A stretch of 9,457 bases of DNA from Prevotellaceae bacterium (GTDB lineage Bacteria; Bacteroidota; Bacteroidia; Bacteroidales; UBA932). The stretch spans positions 1 through 9,457 of the forward strand of contig JAITMY010000060.1 of assembly GCA_031290755.1 (NCBI GenBank), in the 5' to 3' direction. The translations under genes were made by a program, and so were the position numbers. The first letter of the stretch is position 1. Every line of letters starts with the position of its first letter. The notes beneath the pieces are model-generated. The model was not told the origin of the DNA. It saw only the letters and a program-made list of their open reading frames with translations, and did no database searches. Shown here in pieces: positions 1 to 5,545 of this stretch.

Positions 1-833
1 GCAAACACCAGCTCCTTTGCCGGCTTGCCTGCCTCGTGGTAGCTTGCGGTGGGGATAACGGCGATGGGCTTGCCCGTGTAGGGCTGCGGGGCGATGGGGG
101 CTACCGCGCAGGCGCCCGCCGCCGCAAGGTCTTTTTTACGGTGCTGGTGGTTGTGCTCGTTGAAGTACTTCACCTCCTCGTTGAGCTGCCGCGCAAGCTC
201 GCCGCACCTTTCCTCGCCGTGCAGGATGAGGTCGGTGTCGAGGCAGGCGGTGATTTTGTGGTACACCTCCTCTACTTGGCGGCGCACGCTGCGCAGGTTC
301 TCCTGCGGGCGGTCGGCCAGCTCGGTGTTGCGCCGCTCAAAGAGCGACACGAACTCCGCCTCGGCGGTGGCCAGCTCCTGCACCCACGCCTGCAAGCCCA
401 CCACCAGCCTCACCTGCTGCGCGAGCTGGCCTTGCAGGTCGTGCAGCAGCTGCTGCACGGCGGCGCTTTCCTCCTCGTAGGCCTTGGCCCTGATGTTGCC
501 GAACACCTTCAGGCGGTCGTGCAGCGCGCGGGCGGCCTCGGCCACGGTGGGGTCAAAGTGGTGCAGCGCCGAGGCGATGGCCGCCTTTATCGCCGCCACG
601 TCGCGGTCAATGCGGTGGTCGGCCTCGGCCAGCAGCTGGGTGAAGCTGCTGGCGCGGGCGGCGTCCACCAGCTTTTGCTCCAGCGCCAGCAGCGGGTCAA
701 AGGCGCCGCAGAGCGGCTCCACCTGCGCCCGCGCTTCGGGGAACTTGTCAAGCAGCTTCCGGAACTCCAGCAGAAACTCTAAGTGCGCCTCGTTGCGCTG
801 GTAGTGAAATAGAATAGCGTTAATTTTTAGCAT
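1..833 (-). CDS. DUF6261 family protein, 3' end beyond the window edge
   Basis: I translated this frame by hand. It is open from the ATG at 833-831 for 277 codons to the left edge with no stop. It begins MLKINAILFHYQRNEAHLEF and is mostly helical and acidic. The residue pattern (RNEAHxEFxxEFR near the start, then HHFDPTVAEAARALxxRLKVFGNI, then EEESAAVQQLLHDL around residues 118-131) matches what I remember of DUF6261, a Bacteroidetes family of unknown function. Members are usually about 240-260 residues, so this one is longer. After the helical part a basic stretch (HRKKD, about 231-235) leads to a proline-rich segment with YTGKP at 252-256 that continues out of the window. No signal peptide or membrane helix is seen. 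No ribosome binding site precedes the ATG, but it overlaps the end of the repeat-containing frame upstream, so translation may be coupled. The family call is from memory of the sequence pattern, not a search. Confidence 0.82.
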   Translation of the reverse strand, partial: MLKINAILFHYQRNEAHLEFLLEFRKLLDKFPEARAQVEPLCGAFDPLLALEQKLVDAARASSFTQLLAEADHRIDRDVAAIKAAIASALHHFDPTVAEAARALHDRLKVFGNIRAKAYEEESAAVQQLLHDLQGQLAQQVRLVVGLQAWVQELATAEAEFVSLFERRNTELADRPQENLRSVRRQVEEVYHKITACLDTDLILHGEERCGELARQLNEEVKYFNEHNHQHRKKDLAAAGACAVAPIAPQPYTGKPIAVIPTASYHEAGKPAKELVF

Positions 834-1168
834 GGCTGTAAGGTTTTAGTGAGTAAATTGAGGTTGATACGGGGTTGTCCTGAGATGCCAAACCCTCCCG
901 CAGGGGTGCGGCGGGTTTGCCCTGAGATGCCAATTGCTCCCGCAGGGGTGCGGCGGGTTTGTCCTGAGATGCCAAACCTTCCCGCAGGGGTGCGGCGGGT
1001 TTGCCCTGAGGTGCCAAATGCCCCCGCAGGGGTGCGGCGGGTTTGCCCTGAGGCGCCAAGCGCCCCCGCAGGGGTGCGGCGGGCTTGCCCCGGGGTGCCA
1101 AGCGCCCCCTCAGGGGTGCGGGGCGCTTTGGCGAAGGCTTGTAGCGGTGAAGTAACGTAATTTCCCAT
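827..1168 (-). CDS. Putative 113-residue peptide made of 14-residue tandem repeats
   Basis: The frame starts at the ATG at 1168-1166 (MGNYVTSPLQAFAKAP) and ends with TAA at 829-827. About 84 residues are six tandem copies of a 14-residue unit, consensus T-R-R-T-P-A-G-A-F-G-T-S-G-Q, basic and rich in Gly, Thr, Pro and Ala. The tail is PRINLNLLTKTLQPC. In its favour are an AAGGAG six bases before the ATG, a Bacteroidetes-type promoter about 54 bp upstream of the ATG, and a 7-bp overlap with the DUF6261 start. Frame-matched ATGs further up (1213, 1201) lie at or almost at the expected transcript start and have no ribosome binding site. Against it, the unit is 42 bp, a multiple of three, with no stops in several frames, so an open frame is expected by chance. 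The amino-acid sequence is low complexity and I recognise no family. It may be a real peptide, a translated leader controlling the DUF6261 gene, or a spurious frame. Confidence 0.42.
   Translation of the reverse strand: MGNYVTSPLQAFAKAPRTPEGALGTPGQARRTPAGALGASGQTRRTPAGAFGTSGQTRRTPAGRFGISGQTRRTPAGAIGISGQTRRTPAGGFGISGQPRINLNLLTKTLQPC
875..1126. repeat. Six tandem 42-bp GC-rich repeats
   Basis: Head-to-tail units lie at 875-916, 917-958, 959-1000, 1001-1042, 1043-1084 and 1085-1126, with no spacers. All share a core reading CAGGGGTGCGG on the plus strand, with TTGYCCTGAG- or TTGCCCYG-like sequence at the left end. Differences concentrate in a few bases after GCCAA and at the unit ends. Units 1-3 are nearly identical, and units 5 and 6 are GC-richer and most diverged. 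Units 1-5 contain the short palindrome CCGCA-GGGG-TGCGG. In unit 6 the left arm has changed to CCTCA, which breaks that stem. The array is bordered by AT-rich sequence on both sides. It fills most of the 449 bp between the DUF6261 start and the clpB stop. Gain or loss of whole units would keep the frame in the overlying open frame. Confidence 0.93.
1097..1132 (-). other. Strong GC-rich inverted repeat at the promoter-side end of the repeat array
   Basis: The left arm GCCAAGCGCCCC (1097-1108) and right arm GGGGCGCTTTGGC (1120-1132) pair over 12 bp with one bulged base around an 11-base loop. The hairpin exists only at this end, because unit 6 ends in GGGGCGC and runs into unique sequence TTTGGC. 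It would form in the minus-strand transcript about 40 bases after the proposed start codon. No T-run follows on either strand, so a Rho-independent terminator is unlikely. It could slow ribosomes or polymerase, or mark the boundary where the array expanded. Confidence 0.6.
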
Positions 1169-1174
1169 TTTGTG

Positions 1175-1180
1175 CTCCTT
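1175..1180 (-). promoter_or_regulatory. Shine-Dalgarno sequence AAGGAG
   Basis: On the minus strand the sequence reads AAGGAG-CACAAA-ATG, an ideal six-base spacing to the ATG at 1168. None of the other starts I checked in this window (clpB, the MBL-fold gene, batE, batC) has a comparable site, which fits the known weak use of Shine-Dalgarno pairing in Bacteroidetes. This site decides the start of the repeat-containing frame over the in-frame ATGs at 1201 and 1213. Confidence 0.6.
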
Positions 1181-1221
1181 AGTATATAGCAAAAACAACA
1201 TGTGCGCCAACATTGAACACG

Positions 1222-1252
1222 CGAAGGTAGGGATTTTTTTCAGCTTACCAAA
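1222..1252 (-). promoter_or_regulatory. Bacteroidetes-type promoter (TTTG / TACCTTCG)
   Basis: On the minus strand TTTG (1252-1249) is followed after 19 bases by TACCTTCG (1229-1222). The Bacteroidetes primary-sigma consensus is TTTG or TTG at -33 and TAnnTTTG at -7, with about 19-20 bases between; only one base of the -7 element differs here. Transcription would start near 1215 and run through the repeat array into the DUF6261 gene. It lies just after the clpB stop, which suggests the DUF6261 unit is transcribed separately. I see no hairpin-plus-T-run terminator between the clpB stop and this promoter. Confidence 0.65.
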
Positions 1253-1282
1253 CTATTGAAAAAGATTTATGCCCGCCTCCCC

Positions 1283-3874
1283 CTAATTTCTGAACACCAG
1301 CCCGCTGCCGAAGTAGTCCACCACCACCTTTTTTTCCTTGCTGATTTTTCCGGCGAGGAGCTGCTTGGCGAGCTCGTTCACGAGCTCCTTCTGGAGCACG
1401 CGCTTCACGGGTCGGGCGCCGAAGGCGGGGTCGTAGCCCTGCTCTACGACCCAGCTCATGGCGTAGTCGGTGAGGCTGAGGTGCACGCCGCTTCCCTCGA
1501 GCAGCACCCTGCGCAGCTGCGCCAGCTGCATGCGCACGATGGCGGCCACGTCCTCGCGGGTGAGGGGGGTGAACATGATGACCTCGTCCACGCGGTTGAG
1601 GAATTCGGGGCGCACGGACTGCTTGAGGAGCTCTACCACCTCCTGCTTGGTGCGGCTCAGGAGGCGCTCGCGGTTGGCCTCGGTGAGCTTGTCCATGTTC
1701 TCCATGATGAGGGCGGAGCCGATGTTGGACGTCATGATGATGATGGTGTTCTTGAAGTTCACCGTGCGCCCCTTGTTGTCGGTGAGGCGCCCGTCGTCGA
1801 GCAGCTGTAGGAGGGTGTTGAACACGTCGGGGTGCGCCTTTTCTATTTCGTCGAGCAGCAGCACGGAGTATGGCTTTCGGCGGACGGCCTCGGTGAGCTG
1901 TCCGCCCTCGTCGTAGCCCACGTAGCCCGGAGGCGCGCCGATGAGGCGGCTCACGGAGTGTCGCTCTTGGTACTCGCTCATGTCGATGCGGGTGAGGAGG
2001 TTTTCGTCGTCGAACAGGAGCTCGGCCAGCGCCTTGGCCAGCTCGGTTTTGCCCACGCCGGTGGTGCCGAGGAAGATGAAGGAGCCGATGGGGCGCTTGT
2101 CGTCCTGTAGGCCAGCGCGGCTGCGGCGCACGGCGTTGGCCACGGCGGCAATGGCCTCGTCCTGCCCCACCACGCGCCTGTGCAGCTCGGCCTCGAGGCT
2201 CAGCAGCTTGTCGCGCTCGGCTTGCAGCATTTTGGTTACGGGGATGCCCGTCCACTTGGCCACCACCTCGGCGATGTCCTCGGGGTCCACCTCCTCGTTG
2301 ACGAGGGCGAAGGCGCCCGGGCGCTCCTCCTTCTGGCGGTTGAGCAGGGCGATTTCGGCCTCGGCCTCGCGGATTTTGCCGTAGCGCAGCTCGGCCACCA
2401 GCCCGTAGTCGCCCTGCCGCTCGGCGGCCTCGGCCTGCACGCGGTAGGCCTCGATGCGCTGCTTGCTCTTTTGGATGCTGTCTATCACGTCCTTTTCCTG
2501 CTGCCACTGGGCGTTGAGGGCGTTGCGCTGGTCGGTGGCGTTGGCAATGTCGGCGCTGAGCTCGGCCACCTTTTTGCTGTCGCCCTCGCGCTTGATGGCC
2601 TCGCGCTCAATTTCGAGCTGGCGGAGGCGGCGGTTGAGCGTGTCGATGATTTCGGGCACGGAGTTCATCTCAAGGCGCAGCTTGCTGGCGGCCTCGTCGA
2701 TGAGGTCGATGGCCTTGTCGGGCAGGAAGCGCGCGGTGATGTAGCGGTGGCTGAGCTCCACGGCGGCGATGATGGCGTCGTCCTTGATGCGCACCTTGTG
2801 GTGGCTTTCGTAGCGCTCCTTGAGGCCGCGCAGGATGGAGATGGCGTCTTGGGGCGACGGCTCGCTGACGACCACCGTTTGGAATCGTCGCTCCAGCGCC
2901 TTGTCCTTTTCAAAGTACTTTTGGTACTCGTCGAGCGTGGTGGCGCCCACCGCGCGGAGGTCGCCGCGGGCGAGGGCGGGCTTGAGGATGTTGGCGGCGT
3001 CCATAGCCCCCTCGCTCTTGCCGGCGCCCACCAGCGTGTGGATTTCGTCGATGAAGAGGATCACGCTTCCGTCGGACTTCACGACCTCGTTGACCACGGA
3101 CTTGAGGCGCTCCTCGAACTCGCCCTTGTACTTGGCGCCGGCGATGAGGGCGCCCATGTCGAGCGAGTAGATGCGCTTGCTCTTGAGGTTTTCGGGCACG
3201 TCGCCGCTCACGATGCGGTGCGCGATGCCCTCGGCGATGGCGGTTTTGCCCACGCCCGGCTCGCCGATGAGGATGGGGTTGTTCTTGGTGCGGCGCGAGA
3301 GGATTTGCAGCACGCGGCGGATTTCGTCGTCGCGGCCAATCACGGGGTCGAGCTTGCCCGTTTGCGCCTGCTCGTTGAGGTTCACGGCGTAGCGGTTGAG
3401 GGCGTTGTAGGTCTCCTCGGCGGTTTGGCTGCTCACCTTGGCGCCCTTGCGCAGCTCGGCGATGGCGGCGCGGAGGTCTTGCTCGCCCACGCCGCGCTCC
3501 TTGAGGAGCTTGGCCGCGCCGTCGCCCGCGGCCAGCAGGCCCAGCAGCAGGTGCTCTACGGCCACGTACTCGTCGCCCATGTCCTTGGCCGCCGCCTGCG
3601 CCTTCTGCACCGCTGCGCTGGCGGCAGGCGAGAGGTACACCTCGCCGCCCGACACCTTGGGGTGCGAGGCGATGAGCTTGTCCAGCGGCGCCTGTAGGCT
3701 GTCGGCGCTCACGCCCAGCTTGCCCAGCAGGTAGGAGGTAACGCCCTCGGCGGCCTCCAGCGCGGCCTTGAGCAGGTGGGCGGCCTCCACCGCCTGCTGC
3801 CCGTTGCCCTGCGCCATGCTGATGGCCTGCTGCACCACCTCCTGCGCCTTTATCGTAAAAATGTTGAGGTTCAT
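1283..3874 (-). CDS. clpB: ClpB, Hsp100 protein disaggregase
   Basis: This is an 863-residue hexameric AAA+ ATPase of the cytoplasm that works with DnaK/DnaJ/GrpE to pull polypeptides out of aggregates after heat or oxidative stress. E. coli ClpB is 857 residues, so this is full length. The N-domain spans about 1-145. The first ATPase domain has Walker A GEPGVGKT (204-211), a pore-loop tyrosine in AGAKYKGEF (Y249) and Walker B VILFIDE (271-277). A coiled-coil middle domain runs about 405-525. It contains REAEAEIALL and separates ClpB from ClpA/ClpC. The second ATPase domain has Walker A GTTGVGKT (603-610), pore loop GYVGYDEG (650-657) and Walker B LLLDE (672-676). The C-terminal domain ends GSGLVFRN. 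No ClpP-binding tripeptide loop was noticed, as expected for a disaggregase. The start is the ATG at 3874-3872, and N-terminal MNLNIFTIKAQE matches the family. It sits 76 bp after the MBL-fold gene, and this gap probably holds its own promoter. Confidence 0.98.
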   Translation of the reverse strand: MNLNIFTIKAQEVVQQAISMAQGNGQQAVEAAHLLKAALEAAEGVTSYLLGKLGVSADSLQAPLDKLIASHPKVSGGEVYLSPAASAAVQKAQAAAKDMGDEYVAVEHLLLGLLAAGDGAAKLLKERGVGEQDLRAAIAELRKGAKVSSQTAEETYNALNRYAVNLNEQAQTGKLDPVIGRDDEIRRVLQILSRRTKNNPILIGEPGVGKTAIAEGIAHRIVSGDVPENLKSKRIYSLDMGALIAGAKYKGEFEERLKSVVNEVVKSDGSVILFIDEIHTLVGAGKSEGAMDAANILKPALARGDLRAVGATTLDEYQKYFEKDKALERRFQTVVVSEPSPQDAISILRGLKERYESHHKVRIKDDAIIAAVELSHRYITARFLPDKAIDLIDEAASKLRLEMNSVPEIIDTLNRRLRQLEIEREAIKREGDSKKVAELSADIANATDQRNALNAQWQQEKDVIDSIQKSKQRIEAYRVQAEAAERQGDYGLVAELRYGKIREAEAEIALLNRQKEERPGAFALVNEEVDPEDIAEVVAKWTGIPVTKMLQAERDKLLSLEAELHRRVVGQDEAIAAVANAVRRSRAGLQDDKRPIGSFIFLGTTGVGKTELAKALAELLFDDENLLTRIDMSEYQERHSVSRLIGAPPGYVGYDEGGQLTEAVRRKPYSVLLLDEIEKAHPDVFNTLLQLLDDGRLTDNKGRTVNFKNTIIIMTSNIGSALIMENMDKLTEANRERLLSRTKQEVVELLKQSVRPEFLNRVDEVIMFTPLTREDVAAIVRMQLAQLRRVLLEGSGVHLSLTDYAMSWVVEQGYDPAFGARPVKRVLQKELVNELAKQLLAGKISKEKKVVVDYFGSGLVFRN

Positions 3875-3916
3875 AGCAAAAATGTTTAAAGGTTTCAGTA
3901 GCCAACAATCAATTTT

Positions 3917-3949
3917 CTTGCCAGCCTGAGGGGAGATGACAAGTTGGCA
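3917..3949 (-). promoter_or_regulatory. Cluster of TGNCA half-sites upstream of clpB, possible stress operator
   Basis: The plus strand carries TGCCA (3919-3923), TGACA (3937-3941) and TGGCA (3945-3949). The last two form the near-palindrome TGACA-AGT-TGGCA. CTTGCCA (3917-3923) and TGACAAG (3937-3943) also form a 7-bp inverted repeat with one mismatch, which becomes a G-U pair in the minus-strand transcript. The cluster lies 43-75 bp before the clpB start, where a promoter or operator is expected. I found no good TTTG/TAnnTTTG promoter in this gap, so clpB may use other control. No T-run follows the hairpin, so a terminator for the preceding operon is less likely. The regulatory role is inferred. 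Confidence 0.35.
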
Positions 3950-3950
3950 G

Positions 3951-4712
3951 TTACTCCAGCATCAGGCCGTCGTAGGCCAGCGCTACGCCGTGGGGCAGGC
4001 TTGGCTGCACCTCAGCGTGCAGCCCCATTTGGTGCGAGATGTGCGTGAGGTAGGCCTTGGCGGGCTTCAGCTCGGCGATGAGCTGTAGCGCCTCGCCGAG
4101 CGTGAAGTGCGACACGTGCGGCTCCCTGCGCAGGGCGTTCAGCACCAGCACGTCGAGGCCGCGCAGCTGCTGCTTGGCCTCGCTCCCCACAAAGTTGGCG
4201 TCGGTAATGTAGGCAAGGTTTTTCACGCGAAATCCGAGCACCGGCAGCTGCGCGTGCATGGCGCGAACGGGCGTTACGCGCACGCCCTGCACCTCGAACG
4301 CTTGCCCTTCCCGAATGGTGTGCTGCGCTATCTGCGGGGCGCCGGGGTAGCGCTGCGCGCCGAAAGCGTAGGCAAAAGTGCGCCGCAGGGCTTGCTGCAC
4401 GCGCTCTTCGGCGTACACCGGCATGGGGCAGCGCATGAAGTGGTTGAAGGCCCGCACGTCGTCCAGGCCGCCGGTGTGGTCGGTGTGCTCGTGGGTGAGC
4501 AGAATGGCGTCCAGCCGCGCCACGTCCTCGCGCAGCAGCTGGGTGCGAAAATCGGGGCCGGCGTCTATCATCAGCGTGGCGCCGTCCAGCTCCAGCAGGG
4601 CGGCGGTGCGCAGGCGCTTGTCGCGCGGGTCGGTTGAGCGGCACACGCGGCAGCGGCACCCTACCATCGGCACGCCCTGCGACGTCCCCGTTCCCAAAAA
4701 AGTCAACCTCAT
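3951..4712 (-). CDS. MBL-fold metallohydrolase, PhnP/RNase Z-like
   Basis: This is a 253-residue cytoplasmic metallo-beta-lactamase-fold phosphodiesterase-type enzyme. It starts at the ATG at 4712-4710 (MRLTFLGTGTSQGVP); this glycine-rich opening is typical of the fold, so the open codons further upstream, which overlap batE, are not used. Visible metal ligands are THEHTDH (H74, H76, D78, H79), H153 in RAMHAQLP, D171 in ITDAN and H224 in HISH. The cysteines C19, C21 and C24, with H227, match the structural zinc site described for E. coli PhnP, and the spacings agree along the protein. PhnP hydrolyses cyclic phosphoribosyl phosphates in phosphonate breakdown, but no phn gene is seen here. The substrate is therefore unknown, and a general cyclic phosphate or nucleotide phosphodiesterase is equally possible. 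It lies 31 bp after batE and is probably co-transcribed with the Bat genes. Confidence 0.9.
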   Translation of the reverse strand: MRLTFLGTGTSQGVPMVGCRCRVCRSTDPRDKRLRTAALLELDGATLMIDAGPDFRTQLLREDVARLDAILLTHEHTDHTGGLDDVRAFNHFMRCPMPVYAEERVQQALRRTFAYAFGAQRYPGAPQIAQHTIREGQAFEVQGVRVTPVRAMHAQLPVLGFRVKNLAYITDANFVGSEAKQQLRGLDVLVLNALRREPHVSHFTLGEALQLIAELKPAKAYLTHISHQMGLHAEVQPSLPHGVALAYDGLMLE

Positions 4713-4743
4713 GGGTATAGCAGCTTGCGGTGTGCAGGGCTGC

Positions 4744-5493
4744 TTAGATAAGCTCAATGGCGCTAACGGGTAGCCACCCTTGGTTTCCGTCGGCGGTTTT
4801 GATTTTTTTCCAGCTGCCGATGGTTTCCAGCACCGCCACCTTGGTGCCCTCGTGCAGCACAAAGAGGTCGAGGCCTCCGCCGTCGGGCGAGGCTTTGACG
4901 GAGGTTACGGGCACCAGCACGATGGCCTCCTTATGCCGGAAAAAATCTTGCTCCTGCCGAAACGCCACGTATGTTGCCGTAAGCGACAGGCACAAAAGCA
5001 CAATGGCAAGCGCGAACGACAGCTTGCGGCGTTGCGGGGCGCCGGACATGGCAAGGAGCATTAGCGCCAGCGCCACCAGCAGCAGCGCAACGCCAAGGAT
5101 AGCCCACGCATCCATGCTCAGCATGTTGCGAAAAGTCTGTATCCACGTTACCAAGAAAAACTGCGGCACCGGCTCAATCTTATCCACAATCTGCTCGTTG
5201 GCCAGCGCAAGGTTGTACAGCGCATCCTCGTTGCGAGCATCAATCTTCAGGGCGCGTTCGTAGCGCAGAATGGCCTTGGCCGTTTCGCCCAGCTTGTAAA
5301 AAGCGTTGCCCGCGTTGTAAAAGAGCGCATCGTTAACGGCGCCGCTTTCTTCAAGCTGCGCGTACACCTCCGCGGCTTCAGCGAATTTTCCGCCGGCGTA
5401 GAGCGCGTTGGCCTTTTGCCAAAGGCTGTCGGATTGCGCGGCCACCAGCATCGGGAGCATGGCTACGCAGCAGAGTAGGACTATTTTTTTCAT
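4744..5493 (-). CDS. batE: BatE, TPR and SH3-like membrane protein of the aerotolerance operon
   Basis: This is a 249-residue protein starting MKKIVLLCCVAMLPMLVAAQ, a clear signal peptide with likely cleavage near residue 19-20. The ATG at 5493-5491 is preferred over one seven codons upstream because it places the KK at the start of the signal sequence. Two TPR units span about 24-91 (LYNAGNAFYKLGETAKAILRYERALKID type). Membrane helices lie at about 129-149 and 157-177. The last 60 residues (KEAIVLVPVTSVKASPDGGG through GSWKKI and GNQGWLPVSAIELI) look like a bacterial SH3 domain. TPRs and SH3 would face the periplasm. BatE is the last of the BatA-E proteins, first described in Bacteroides fragilis as needed for aerotolerance and thought to form an envelope complex. 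It follows batD by 52 bp. Confidence 0.92.
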   Translation of the reverse strand: MKKIVLLCCVAMLPMLVAAQSDSLWQKANALYAGGKFAEAAEVYAQLEESGAVNDALFYNAGNAFYKLGETAKAILRYERALKIDARNEDALYNLALANEQIVDKIEPVPQFFLVTWIQTFRNMLSMDAWAILGVALLLVALALMLLAMSGAPQRRKLSFALAIVLLCLSLTATYVAFRQEQDFFRHKEAIVLVPVTSVKASPDGGGLDLFVLHEGTKVAVLETIGSWKKIKTADGNQGWLPVSAIELI

Positions 5494-5545
5494 ACGAAAA
5501 TGAGTAAAGTTCAACGTTCAAAAATCAAAGGTTACAGGTGGTTCG

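Noticed and set aside
36..782. 248-codon plus-strand frame at the left edge
   Set aside because: It is antisense to the DUF6261 frame, which has a recognisable family pattern; the plus-strand protein is low-complexity L/V/G/H sequence.
875..1126. CRISPR array
   Set aside because: The units are contiguous and similar along their whole 42 bp, with no unique spacers of regular length and no cas genes nearby.
1097..1132. Rho-independent terminator
   Set aside because: The hairpin is strong, but no T-run follows on either strand and it lies inside the candidate leader.
849..1160. Plus-strand and alternative minus-strand frames (820-1101) through the repeats
   Set aside because: The 42-bp unit is open in several frames. 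These lack the promoter, ribosome binding site and gene overlap that support the frame starting at 1168.
1245..2507. 420-codon minus-strand frame overlapping clpB, with a similar one at 2910-3908
   Set aside because: These are frame-shifted readings of clpB with Arg/Gly/Ala/Pro-rich, motif-free protein. The clpB frame itself is intact throughout.
2180..3697. 505-codon open frame on the plus strand inside clpB
   Set aside because: It lies fully antisense to a perfect ClpB and is rich in L, V, A, G and H, as expected from the reverse of GC-biased codons. It has no family motifs.
5494..5545. Internal promoter before batE (minus strand TAACCTTTG)
   Set aside because: The -7-like element has one extra base and no TTG-type -33 element at the right distance, so simple operon read-through is more likely.
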